Below are positions 1-8,959 of a stretch of 64,000 nucleotides of DNA, in pieces; within the stretch, counting starts at the first letter, position 1, and each line of letters starts with the position of its first letter. The notes beneath the pieces are model-generated. The model made no database searches. It was given only the letters and a program-made list of their open reading frames with translations, and was not told where the DNA came from. The stretch is from Lentzea pudingi (GTDB lineage Bacteria; Actinomycetota; Actinomycetes; Mycobacteriales; Pseudonocardiaceae), in the NCBI RefSeq assembly GCF_014646255.1, contig NZ_BMNC01000001.1:561366-625365 (forward strand), given 5' to 3'. Made by a program: the position numbers and the translations under genes.

Positions 1-1
1 G

Positions 2-187
2 GGGATCCGCACGATCGCGTTCTGCGGCATCAGCACGGGGATCTTCGGGTTCCCGACACGGCCGGCGGCGCGGGTCGCCCACGGCATGGTCCGGGACTGG
101 CTGGCCGCGAACCCCGGCCGGTTCGACCGGGTGGTGTTCGTGGCGTTCGGCGCTGAAGACGAAGCGGTACACCGGGAGTTGTTGTGA
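2..187 (+). CDS. Macrodomain protein, C-terminal fragment (5' end outside window)
   Basis: The open frame from base 2 to TGA 185-187 encodes the end of a macrodomain. It reads TIAFCGISTGIFGFP, followed by an R-A-A-R-V-A helix and a final strand FDRVVFVAFGAEDEAVHRELL. The ISTGIFGFP loop is the phosphate-binding segment conserved in O-acetyl-ADP-ribose/ADP-ribose hydrolase macrodomains. The stop overlaps the GTG of the sirtuin gene (GTGA), so the two are translationally coupled. In the known SirTM systems a macrodomain protein removes the ADP-ribose that the sirtuin adds; the same eraser role is inferred here. The upstream part of the gene and any lipoyl-carrier partner lie outside the window. 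Confidence 0.85.
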   Translation, partial: GIRTIAFCGISTGIFGFPTRPAARVAHGMVRDWLAANPGRFDRVVFVAFGAEDEAVHRELL

Positions 188-972
188 CGCTGGAGAAGTG
201 GCTGGACGAGGCCGACCGGGTGCTGATCGCGGCGGGTGCGGGACTCTCGGCGGCGGCCGGGTACGACTACTCGGACACCGAACGGTTCGCCGAGCTCTTC
301 CCGGTGCTGCACGACAAAGGCCTGTGGGCGCGGTACCAGTTGATCGGGCTGCCGCTGCCGCCCCGGTTGATGTGGGGCTATTGGTCCGTGCACGTCGACG
401 ACATCCGGTTCGGTGACGAGCCGAACCCTGTGTACCAACGCTTGCGCGAACTCGTCGGTGCTCGTGACCACTTCGTCTTCACCTCCAATGTGGACGGTTT
501 GTTCGAGCGCAACGGGTTCGACCAGGAGCGGATCTGGACGCCGCAGGGCGACTACGGCCGGTACCAGTGCGAAACGCCGTGCACGCGCGAGACCTGGCCG
601 AGCAGGCCGATCATCGAGGCCGCGCTCGCCACCTACGACAGGTCGACCGGCGAGGCCACCGCTGTGCCGTCGTGCCCGAGCTGCGGGGGAGAGGTGTTCC
701 TCAACGTGCACAAGGGACCTGAATACGTGCCCGACCACTACGTGCCCGCCGGGCGGCGGCTCCGCGAGTGGCTCGACGACGGCGTGCTCGTGATCGAGAT
801 CGGCGCCGGGTACAGCACACCCGGAGTCATCCGCTCACCGGTCGAGTCGGTGGTCCGAGGACTGGCGGGTGCGCGGCTGGTGCGGATCAACCGGGACCAC
901 GCCGAGGTGCCGGCGGATCTGAACGGACGTGCACTGGGCGTGCGGGCGAACGTGGCGGAGGTGCTGGCATGA
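184..972 (+). CDS. Class M sirtuin (SirTM-type protein ADP-ribosyltransferase)
   Basis: 262-residue Sir2-fold protein. The NAD-binding GAGAGLSAAAGYDY segment lies near residues 16-31. The TSNVDGLFERNGF motif starts at T100. Where classical sirtuins have a catalytic histidine, the protein reads TPQGDYGRYQC (Q121-G122-D123). A zinc knuckle is formed by C129, C133, C164 and C167. The QGDYG signature and the adjacent macrodomain gene are hallmarks of the SirTM class, which ADP-ribosylates targets rather than deacylating lysine. The GTG start overlaps the macrodomain stop, and the stop overlaps the next ATG (ATGA), giving a three-gene coupled unit. The substrate is unknown; the GcvH-L/lipoate-ligase partners known from other SirTM operons are not in view. 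Ordinary deacylase activity is less likely without the histidine. Confidence 0.85.
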   Translation: MTLEKWLDEADRVLIAAGAGLSAAAGYDYSDTERFAELFPVLHDKGLWARYQLIGLPLPPRLMWGYWSVHVDDIRFGDEPNPVYQRLRELVGARDHFVFTSNVDGLFERNGFDQERIWTPQGDYGRYQCETPCTRETWPSRPIIEAALATYDRSTGEATAVPSCPSCGGEVFLNVHKGPEYVPDHYVPAGRRLREWLDDGVLVIEIGAGYSTPGVIRSPVESVVRGLAGARLVRINRDHAEVPADLNGRALGVRANVAEVLA

Positions 973-2093
973 GGATCACGGCGGCCGTGGTGGGCGAGAA
1001 GCACGGCGACTTCGAGTTGCGCGAGGTGCTCCTCGACGAGCCGCGCGACGGAGAGGTGCTGGTCCGGGTCGTGGCGGCCGGGATCTGCCACACGGACTCG
1101 ATCACCCGGCACGGCGACCTGCCGTTCCCGCTGCCCGGCGTTCTCGGCCACGAGGGAGCGGGTGTGGTCGAGGCGGTCGGGCCAGGCGTGTCCGGTGTGG
1201 TGGAGGGGGACCACGTCGTGCTCGGCTGGCCGTGGTGCGGCGAGTGCCGCAACTGCCTCGACGGTCAGCCGCGCTACTGCCTGCGGCTGGGCGACCTGCT
1301 GGTCGGCGGCGGACGTGACGACGGGTCGACCGCGTTGCGCCGGCTGGACGGATCGCCGCTGGCGAGCCACTTCTTCGGGCAGTCGTCGTTCGCGACGCAC
1401 GCGGTCGTGCCCCACCGCGGCCTCGTGCCGGTCGAGGGGCCGTTGGAACTGCTGGGTCCCATGGCGTGCGGGCTGTCCACCGGAGCGGGCGCCGTGCTGA
1501 ACGTGCTGAAGCCGCACCCCGGTTCGTCGCTCGTGGTCTACGGCGCCGGCACGGTCGGCCTGGCCGCGATCATGGCCGCGGTCAACAGCGGGGCCACCCG
1601 GATCATCGCGGTGGACCGGCACGAGTCCCGGCTCGCACTGGCGCGCAGGTTCGGCGCCACGGACACCGTGAACGTCGCCGTGGACGACCCCGTCGCGGCG
1701 GTGCATGAGATCTGCGGCGGGCCCGCGGACTTCAGCCTGGAGTGCACCGGGATCGTCGCGGTGTGCCGGCAGGCGGTGGACTCGGTGGGCATGCGCGGGG
1801 TGTGCGCGCTGATCGGTGGGGCGCGGGCAGGGGCGCAGATCGAACTGGACCACCTCAGCACGTTGTGGGGCAAGCGCGTCGTCGGTGTGCTCGGTGGTGA
1901 AGGGCGCGGCCCGTCGCTGATCACGACGCTGATCGACCTCCACCGGCAGGGCAGGTTCCCGTTCGACGAGCTCGTCACGCACTTCCCGTTCGACGGCATT
2001 GGGGGACGCGCTGCGCGCCGCCGAGACGGGCGAGGTGATCAAGCCGGTGCTGCCGATGCCATAGCACGGCGCGCTATCCGCGAACCGGAGTAA
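969..2093 (+). CDS. Zinc-dependent aryl/allyl-alcohol dehydrogenase, C-terminus frameshifted
   Basis: Medium-chain NAD(P)-dependent alcohol dehydrogenase. Catalytic zinc ligands are C40 in GICHTDS and H61-E62 in GHEGAG. The structural zinc loop is CGECRNC-x7-C. The third catalytic ligand is the Cys in PMACGLSTGAG, and the Rossmann motif is YGAGTVGLAA. This pattern matches benzyl/aryl-alcohol dehydrogenases. The start ATG overlaps the sirtuin stop. A run of five G at 2001-2005 shifts the frame. With four G the protein would continue IGDALRAAETGEVIKPVLP and stop at TAG 2062-2064 (364 aa), the usual family ending. As written, the last ~30 residues are an Arg/Ala-rich tail ending at 2093. This is either a homopolymer sequencing error or a recent mutation. 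Confidence 0.85.
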   Translation: MRITAAVVGEKHGDFELREVLLDEPRDGEVLVRVVAAGICHTDSITRHGDLPFPLPGVLGHEGAGVVEAVGPGVSGVVEGDHVVLGWPWCGECRNCLDGQPRYCLRLGDLLVGGGRDDGSTALRRLDGSPLASHFFGQSSFATHAVVPHRGLVPVEGPLELLGPMACGLSTGAGAVLNVLKPHPGSSLVVYGAGTVGLAAIMAAVNSGATRIIAVDRHESRLALARRFGATDTVNVAVDDPVAAVHEICGGPADFSLECTGIVAVCRQAVDSVGMRGVCALIGGARAGAQIELDHLSTLWGKRVVGVLGGEGRGPSLITTLIDLHRQGRFPFDELVTHFPFDGIGGRAARRRDGRGDQAGAADAIARRAIREPE

Positions 2094-2178
2094 GAGGCCC
2101 CGCCATCCGGGTCCATTCGTCAGGTTACGTATGTGAGAAAGTTTCACCACCCCCCTCGACGCCGCATCGGGTTTGTGC

Positions 2179-2204
2179 GTACGGTGAGCGCTCGGTAACC
2201 GTAC
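2179..2204. promoter_or_regulatory. Inverted repeat upstream of the lipid megasynthase operon
   Basis: GTACGGT (2179-2185) and ACCGTAC (2198-2204) form perfect 7-base arms around a 12-base spacer, inside the 168-base gap before the first synthase gene. The dyad length and position suit a regulator operator. No regulator gene lies next to it, so the cognate protein is unknown. I could not assign a convincing -35/-10 pair. Confidence 0.4.
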
Positions 2205-2260
2205 CGGCCAGTAGGAACCCTAGCTGAATTCCTTTCTCCCCACCCCTGCAGGGTGAGGAA

Positions 2261-5200
2261 GTGAGCGCAGTGAACATGCTGACGGATCGAGAACGGGTGC
2301 TGTGCCTGAGTCCTTTCGGCACCCCCAACCCGGCCCTCGTGGTCGCGGCCGAACGTGCTGGTGGTCTCGGCGTGCTCGACCTCGGGCCGACCGCCGCCGC
2401 CGACCTCGGCCGTGTCACGACGCGTCACCCGCGCGCCTTCGGGGTGCGGCTGCACGGACCGCTGACGGTGCCTCTGCCCGACGCCGTGGACACCGTCGTA
2501 GTGGATCTCGTTCGGTACGTCCCGAACCTCGCTGAGCTGGGTGAACGCGCTGTTCTCGCAGTGATCACCTCGGTGGCGGAAGCCGTTGCGGCGATCGAGT
2601 TCGGGGCCACCGGCTTGATCGCCAAGGGTGCCGAGTCAGGCGGCCGAGTGGGTGGTTCGCCCGCGTTCGTCCTGCTCCAACAGGTGCTCGCGGTGACCGA
2701 TCTGCCTGTCTGGGTGGCCGGATCCATCGGCCCCGACACGGCTGCCGCCGCCATCGCCGGAGGTGCCCGCGGAGTGGTGCTGGAAGGCCAGCTCACACTC
2801 GTCGCGGAGGCCCGAAAACATATTTCCGGCGAAATTGTCAACGCGGTCCGGATGATGGACGGCGCCGACACCGTCGTGAACGACGGGTTACGAGTGCATG
2901 TTCGTCAAAACACGCTCGAAATTGGGCAAGAAGGTTCTCTGGCCGATTTCTACCGTAGCTCGTTCGGGACGGTCGGCGGTGTCGTGAGCGCCATTGCCCG
3001 GGGCATTCGGGACAATCTCACCCTGGCGGGTGAGCACCGCTCGATCCGGTCCGGCGGCCCGTTCTGCGACCGCGTCCCCGGCCTGCGGTTCCCGATCGCG
3101 CAGGGTCCCATGACCCGCGTCAGCGACCAGCCCGCGTTCGCCGCGGCCGTCGCCGAGGGCGGTGCGCTGCCGTTCCTCGCGCTCGCGTTGATGGAGGGCC
3201 CGGCGGTCCGCGAACTGCTGGACCACACCGCTTCCAAACTCGGCGAACGGCCGTGGGGCGTCGGCCTGCTCGGCTTCGCGCCGCCGGAGTTGCGGGCGCG
3301 GCAGCTGGAGGCGGTGCTGGCCGTCCGGCCGAAGTACGCGATCGTCGCCGGGGGCACGCCCACGCAGGCGCGTGAGCTGGAGGACGCCGGCATCGAGGCG
3401 TTCCTGCACGTGCCGTCGCCCGCGTTGCTGCGCCGGTTCCTCGACGAGGGCGCGCGCAAGTTCGTCTTCGAGGGCTCGGAGTGCGGTGGGCACACCGGTC
3501 CCCGGACCAGCTTCACGTTGTGGCAGCAGCAGATCGACGTGCTGCGCGGACGGGAGAAGGACGTCGTCGCCCTGTTCGCGGGCGGCATCCACGACGCCCG
3601 CTCGGCCGCGATGATCTCCGCGATGACCGCGCCTCTCGCGGCGCGGGGTGCGGCGATCGGCGTTCTCGTCGGCACGGCCTACCTGTTCACCGAGGAGGCC
3701 GTGACGCACGGCGCGATCCAGCCGGTGTTCCAGCAGGTCGCGCTGGAGTGCGAGGACACCGCGCTGCTGGAGACCTCGCCCGGCCACGCCGTCCGCTGCG
3801 CGCAGACGTCCTATGTGGACACGTTCGAGCAGGCGCGGGCCGAGCTCACCGGACTGTCGAAGCAGGAGAGCTGGGAGCGGCTCGAACAGCTCAACCTGGG
3901 ACGGCTCCGGCTCGCGAGCCGCGGTCTGGTCCGCGACGAGAACGGCCTGACGGCCGTCGGTGAGGACGAGCAGCGCCGCGAAGGCATGTTCATGATCGGC
4001 CAGGTCGCGACGCTGCGGTCCGAACGCACCACGATCTTGGCGCTGCACGAGGACATCGTGTCCGGGGTACTGCCCGAGACAGCTGCTGACGCTGTCGACT
4101 CCGGACCGCTCGACGTGGCCATCGTCGGCATGGCCGCGATCATGCCGGGCGCCCGCGACGTCGCCGAGTTCTGGACGAACGTGCTGGCGGGCACCGACTC
4201 CATCACCGAGATCCCGCCGGACCGCTGGTCGCCCGAGCGCTACGGCAGCCCGTTCAAGTGGGGCGGATTCCTGCCGCGCACGGCTTTCGACCCGTTGGCC
4301 TACGGCATCCCGCCGACGTCGCTGACCTCGATCGAACCCGCGCAGCTGCTGGCCCTCGAGGTGTCGGCGCGGGCGTTGAAGGACGCCGGGTACGCGACGC
4401 GGGTGTTCGACCGCGAACGCACCTCGGTGATCTTCGGAGCCGAGGCCGGCGCCGACCTCGCGAACGCTTACACGGTCCGCACCGCGTTGCCCGCCCTGGG
4501 AATCCGCGACCTGGACGACCACCTGCCGAAGCTGACCGAGGACTCGTTCCCCGGTGTGCTCGGCAACGTGATCGCCGGCCGGGTCGCGAACCGGCTCGAC
4601 CTCGGCGGCGCGAACTACACCGTCGACGCGGCCTGCGCGTCGAGCCTCGCCGCGCTCGACGTGGCGTGCAAGGAACTCGTCGGCGGCACCAGCGACATGG
4701 TCCTGTGCGGCGCCGTCGACCTGCACAACAGCGCCCACGACTACCAGATGTTCGCCTCGGTGAAAGCCCTGTCCGCCAAGGGCCGCTGCGCCACGTTCGA
4801 CTCGGCGGCCGACGGCATCGCACTCGGTGAGGGCGTCGCGGCCGTCGTGCTGAAGCGGCTCGCCGACGCCGAACGCGACGGCGACCGGGTCTACGCGGTG
4901 ATCAAGGGCATCGGCGCGTCGAGCGACGGCCGTTCGATGGGCCTGACCGCGCCCCGCCCGGAAGGCCAGCAACGAGCCCTGCGCCGCGCCTACGCGTCGG
5001 CCGGACTGCCGGTCACCGACGTCGGCCTGGTCGAGGCGCACGGCACCGGAACCGTGGTGGGCGACCGCACCGAGCTCGCGTCGCTGACCGAGATGTTCTC
5101 CGGCGTCGAACCCGGCACGTGCACGATCGGCTCGGTGAAGTCGCAGATCGGCCACACCAAGTGCGCCGCCGGCCTCGCGGGCGTGATCAAGGCGGCGCTG

Positions 5201-8200
5201 GCCGTCCACACCGGCATCCGTCCCGGCACGTTGCACGTCAAGCAGCCCAACGCTTTCTACGACGCTGCCACGAGTCCGTTCGCGTTCGGTCACCGCACGT
5301 GGGCGAGTTCCCGCCGGGTCGCGGGCGTGAGCGCGTTCGGGTTCGGCGGCACGAACTTCCACACCGTGATCGCGGGCTACACCGGCGCCGACGAGCCCCG
5401 GCACGGCCTGACCGCGTGGCCCGCCGAGCTGTTCCTGATCCGCGGCGACGATCAGGCTGCCGCACAACGGGAAGCGGTCCGTCTTCGCGCTCTGGTCGAC
5501 GCCCGCACGCCGTTGCGTTCGCTGGCCGCGGCCTGTGGCAGTGGTCTTGTCCAGGCTGCTTTCGTGGTCAGCGATCACGTGGGGTTGTTGGCGGCGTTGG
5601 AAGACGTCGAGGCCTGGCGTTCGTCGAGCGTGGTGTCGTTGCGGACGGGGGAGCGGCCCCAGGTCGCGTTCCTGTACCCCGGTCAGGGCAGCCAGCGGCC
5701 GGGCATGCTGCTCGACCTCGTCACGGCGTTCCCGCGACTGCAGGACTTCCTCGACGCGCGCTACGAGCGGGTCATGTATCCGCCGGCCGCGCTGACCGCC
5801 GAGGACGTGTCCCGGCAGCGCGCGGAGATCACCGACACCCGCAACGCCCAGCCGACGCTCGGCATCGCCGGGCTCATGGTCACGTCGTTGCTCGATTCCG
5901 TTGGTGTGCGGCCGGATCTGGCCGGCGGCCACAGCTACGGCGAACTGGTCGCGTTGTCGGCAGCGGGTGTCTTCGGGGCTTCTGAGTTGTTGTCTTTGAG
6001 TGTCGCGCGTGCTGAGGCGATGCTGGAGGCGGTCGGCGAGGACTTCGGCACGATGGCCGCGGTGACCGCGTCGGTGGCCGAGGTCGAGGCGCTGCTGCCG
6101 TCCGACGTCGTGGTGGCCAACCACAACGCACCCGACCAGGTCGTGATCTCGGGTCCTACCGGGGCCGTGGGTGATGCGGTCGAGGTGCTTCGAGGCGCTG
6201 GGCTGACCGTGAAGAACATCCCGGTGTCGGCCGCGTTCCACAGCCCGATGATGGCGGGTGCGCGCGACCGGTTCGCGGCTCGTCTGGCTGACGTTCCGCT
6301 TGGTGAGCCGCGGTTTCCGGTGTGGTCGAACGTGTCCGCTGAGCCTCACGCCGATGTCGCGGCAGGTCTGTCCGCACAGCTCGCGGGCCGCGTGCGGTTC
6401 GTGGACCAGATCGAGTCGATGTACGCCGCGGGCGCACGGATCTTCGTCGAGGCCGGCCCCGGCGGCGTGCTGACGTCGCTGGTCGGCAAGACCCTCGGCG
6501 AACGCCCGCACCAGGCGCTGCGCTGCGACGACCACGTGACGTTCCTGCGCACGCTAGCAGCGCTAGCGGTCGCCGGCGTCGAGGTGGACACAGCACCGCT
6601 GTTCGAGGACAGGGCCGAACCCGCCACGGCAGTGCCGCCACGGCCGGGCTGGTACGTGGATGGAGGACTCGTGCGCGACGCGAACGGCGACGCTCTGCCC
6701 GGCGGGCTGAGGCCCGCGACGGAGTTCCCGACCCTGCGGGTGGGGTCGGGGCTGGGGCGCGACGAGATCATCGAGAAGTTCCTGGACGGCATGCGGGACG
6801 CGGTCAGCGCCCAGCGGGACGTGCTGCTGAGCTACCTCGGCACCTCGCCCGCGCCTGCGCCTCGGGTGATCGATCAGCCGGTCTCGACGGCGTCGGTGGG
6901 TACGACGGGTGGTGCGACCGCGGTGGGTGCGGCGTCGGTGGGTGCGGCGGTGGGTGCGGCGGCGGTGGTCAAGCCGCAGGAGGACGTCGGCTCGGTGGTC
7001 TTGCGGACGATCAGCGCCCGCACCGGCTACCCGGTGGAGATGCTGCAGCCGGGGTTGGACCTGGAAGCCGACCTGTCGATCGACTCGATCAAGCGGACCG
7101 AGATCGTCGGTGAGCTGGTGGCGGAGCTGGGCGCCTCCGGTTCGGTGGACGAACTCGCCCAGCTCAAGACCATCGAGGGCATCGTCGGGTGGTTCGGCTC
7201 CGCCGGTGCGGATGCCGACGTGCGTGATGCCGGCCAGCCGAATGTCAACAATCTGAATGTCAACAGTCCGAATGTTAACAAGCCGATTGTTAACATTCTT
7301 ACAACTGTGGTGCAGACGATCAGCGCGCGTACCGGCTATCCGGCGGAGATGCTGCAGCCGGGCCTCGACCTGGAAGCGGACCTGTCGATCGACTCGATCA
7401 AACGCGCCGAGATCGTGGGTGAGCTGGCACAGGCCCTGGGCGCCTCGGGGTCGGTCGACGAGCTCGCCCAGCTGAAGACGATCGAGGGGATCGTCGGCTG
7501 GTTCGGCGAGACCTCCGCACTCGCCGCTGCCCCTGCCCCCGCGCTTGTCGCCATCCCCGCTGGCACGCTCGGCGCCATCCCCGCTGGCACGCGCGGCGCC
7601 GCCCCCGTCCCGGCGCTGACCGCGGGCAAGTCCGGCAGGCTCGTCCGGCTCGTGCCGCAGGTGGTCTCCGCCGAACCCGCCGCCCCCACCGACCTCACCG
7701 GCAAGACCGTCCTCGTCATCGACGACAACGGGATCGGCCTCGAGCTCGCCGACCTCCTCGAACGCCACACCGCCCGCCCGCGCGTCGAGCCGTCGTTCCC
7801 GGCCGACCTGACCGGTGTCGACGTCGTGGTCCGGCTGCACGCTCAGCTGCCGGAGGCGTTCGGCGAGGTCAAGGCCTGCGTGACGAACGGGATCGCGCTC
7901 GTCGTGGTCACCACGGGCGGTGGCACGTTCGGCTTCGACCACCAGCCCGACGAGTTGCCTGCCGACATCGGGTTGCACGGGCTGATCCGCACGGCCGCGC
8001 TCGAGTACCCGGATCTCGTGGTGCGGTCGGTCGACGTGAACCCCAAGGAGAGCCATCGCGACATCGCCACCGCGTTGCTCGCCGAGATAGGGCCGGGCCC
8101 GGCGGTTGTCGGGTACCACGCAGGGCGGCGGCAGGTCATCGAGGCGGTCGAGGCCGGTCTCGCGCCTGCGGACCTGACCCTCGACGCGGACGGCGTGGTG

Positions 8201-8959
8201 TTGCTGACTGGTGGCGCGCGGGGCATCACTGCGCTAGCGGCGCTAGCACTTGCCGAGCGCACCGGGTGCCACATCGAGTTGATCGGCCGCACGCCGATCA
8301 CACCCGAAGACCACCGGCTCGGTCACGCCACCACCGAGCCCGAACTCGTGAAGGCGTTGTTCGAGGTCGGCGAGACCCAGGACGTGCCGGTCAAGGCGCG
8401 CAAGGTTCTTGCCGAGCGTGAAGTCCGCAGCACGATGGAGCGGTTGCGCGCCAAGGCATCGAGCGTCAGGTACCACGAGTGCGACGTCACCGATGTCGAG
8501 GCCGTGCGCAAAGTGGTTGCCGACATCAAGGCCCGGTTCGGACGGCTCGACGGTGTCGTTCACGGTGCCGGTGTGCTGGACGACAAGCTGATCGAGGCCA
8601 AGACGCAGGAGTCGTTCGAACGGGTGTGGGCCACGAAGGTCAACGGTGCCAAGGCGTTCGACGACGGGTTCCTCGTGTTGTTCGGGAGTGTCAGCGGTGT
8701 GTTCGGCAACCGCGGGCAGGCCGACTACTCGGCGGCCAACGACGCGCTCGACCGGATGGCGCGGTTCTGGGGGCCGCAGCGGCGGGTCGTCGCCGTCGAC
8801 TGGGGGCCCTGGGCCGGTGCGGGCATGGCTGTCGGGCTGGCCGGTGAGTACGCGCGGCGCGGGATTCCGCTGATCCAGCCCGAGCAGGGTGTCGACGCGT
8901 TGCTGAACGAGATCGCGAACGGGCAGGACGTGCAGGTGGTCTACCGATGGGAGGCATAG
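2261..8959 (+). CDS. PUFA-synthase-like type I megasynthase, NPD-NPD-KS-AT-ACP-ACP-KR
   Basis: 2,232-residue iterative synthase. Residues ~1-210 and ~270-560 are two nitronate-monooxygenase/PfaD-like flavin barrels (GAESGGRVGGSPAF; GSECGGHTGPRTSF), probably the enoyl reductase. The KS begins near 620 with active-site C792 (DAACASS) and HGTGT and IGHTK histidines. The AT has PGQGSQRPGM near 1138 and GHSYGE near 1224. Two ACPs carry LSIDSIKR near 1608 and 1710, the DSIKR form typical of PUFA synthases. A C-terminal KR has TGGARGIT near 1980. GTG 2261 is only two bases from GAGG 2255-2258; in-frame GTG 2270 or ATG 2276 fits that ribosome site better. A rare TTA codon lies at 2888-2890. The stop overlaps the next gene by 13 bases. 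The product is unknown. Confidence 0.9.
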   Translation: MSAVNMLTDRERVLCLSPFGTPNPALVVAAERAGGLGVLDLGPTAAADLGRVTTRHPRAFGVRLHGPLTVPLPDAVDTVVVDLVRYVPNLAELGERAVLAVITSVAEAVAAIEFGATGLIAKGAESGGRVGGSPAFVLLQQVLAVTDLPVWVAGSIGPDTAAAAIAGGARGVVLEGQLTLVAEARKHISGEIVNAVRMMDGADTVVNDGLRVHVRQNTLEIGQEGSLADFYRSSFGTVGGVVSAIARGIRDNLTLAGEHRSIRSGGPFCDRVPGLRFPIAQGPMTRVSDQPAFAAAVAEGGALPFLALALMEGPAVRELLDHTASKLGERPWGVGLLGFAPPELRARQLEAVLAVRPKYAIVAGGTPTQARELEDAGIEAFLHVPSPALLRRFLDEGARKFVFEGSECGGHTGPRTSFTLWQQQIDVLRGREKDVVALFAGGIHDARSAAMISAMTAPLAARGAAIGVLVGTAYLFTEEAVTHGAIQPVFQQVALECEDTALLETSPGHAVRCAQTSYVDTFEQARAELTGLSKQESWERLEQLNLGRLRLASRGLVRDENGLTAVGEDEQRREGMFMIGQVATLRSERTTILALHEDIVSGVLPETAADAVDSGPLDVAIVGMAAIMPGARDVAEFWTNVLAGTDSITEIPPDRWSPERYGSPFKWGGFLPRTAFDPLAYGIPPTSLTSIEPAQLLALEVSARALKDAGYATRVFDRERTSVIFGAEAGADLANAYTVRTALPALGIRDLDDHLPKLTEDSFPGVLGNVIAGRVANRLDLGGANYTVDAACASSLAALDVACKELVGGTSDMVLCGAVDLHNSAHDYQMFASVKALSAKGRCATFDSAADGIALGEGVAAVVLKRLADAERDGDRVYAVIKGIGASSDGRSMGLTAPRPEGQQRALRRAYASAGLPVTDVGLVEAHGTGTVVGDRTELASLTEMFSGVEPGTCTIGSVKSQIGHTKCAAGLAGVIKAALAVHTGIRPGTLHVKQPNAFYDAATSPFAFGHRTWASSRRVAGVSAFGFGGTNFHTVIAGYTGADEPRHGLTAWPAELFLIRGDDQAAAQREAVRLRALVDARTPLRSLAAACGSGLVQAAFVVSDHVGLLAALEDVEAWRSSSVVSLRTGERPQVAFLYPGQGSQRPGMLLDLVTAFPRLQDFLDARYERVMYPPAALTAEDVSRQRAEITDTRNAQPTLGIAGLMVTSLLDSVGVRPDLAGGHSYGELVALSAAGVFGASELLSLSVARAEAMLEAVGEDFGTMAAVTASVAEVEALLPSDVVVANHNAPDQVVISGPTGAVGDAVEVLRGAGLTVKNIPVSAAFHSPMMAGARDRFAARLADVPLGEPRFPVWSNVSAEPHADVAAGLSAQLAGRVRFVDQIESMYAAGARIFVEAGPGGVLTSLVGKTLGERPHQALRCDDHVTFLRTLAALAVAGVEVDTAPLFEDRAEPATAVPPRPGWYVDGGLVRDANGDALPGGLRPATEFPTLRVGSGLGRDEIIEKFLDGMRDAVSAQRDVLLSYLGTSPAPAPRVIDQPVSTASVGTTGGATAVGAASVGAAVGAAAVVKPQEDVGSVVLRTISARTGYPVEMLQPGLDLEADLSIDSIKRTEIVGELVAELGASGSVDELAQLKTIEGIVGWFGSAGADADVRDAGQPNVNNLNVNSPNVNKPIVNILTTVVQTISARTGYPAEMLQPGLDLEADLSIDSIKRAEIVGELAQALGASGSVDELAQLKTIEGIVGWFGETSALAAAPAPALVAIPAGTLGAIPAGTRGAAPVPALTAGKSGRLVRLVPQVVSAEPAAPTDLTGKTVLVIDDNGIGLELADLLERHTARPRVEPSFPADLTGVDVVVRLHAQLPEAFGEVKACVTNGIALVVVTTGGGTFGFDHQPDELPADIGLHGLIRTAALEYPDLVVRSVDVNPKESHRDIATALLAEIGPGPAVVGYHAGRRQVIEAVEAGLAPADLTLDADGVVLLTGGARGITALAALALAERTGCHIELIGRTPITPEDHRLGHATTEPELVKALFEVGETQDVPVKARKVLAEREVRSTMERLRAKASSVRYHECDVTDVEAVRKVVADIKARFGRLDGVVHGAGVLDDKLIEAKTQESFERVWATKVNGAKAFDDGFLVLFGSVSGVFGNRGQADYSAANDALDRMARFWGPQRRVVAVDWGPWAGAGMAVGLAGEYARRGIPLIQPEQGVDALLNEIANGQDVQVVYRWEA

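Noticed and set aside
2888..6535. Long minus-strand frame opposite the first megasynthase gene
   Set aside because: It is a composition shadow rich in Arg/His/Gly with no recognisable motif; the plus strand has intact KS and AT active sites.
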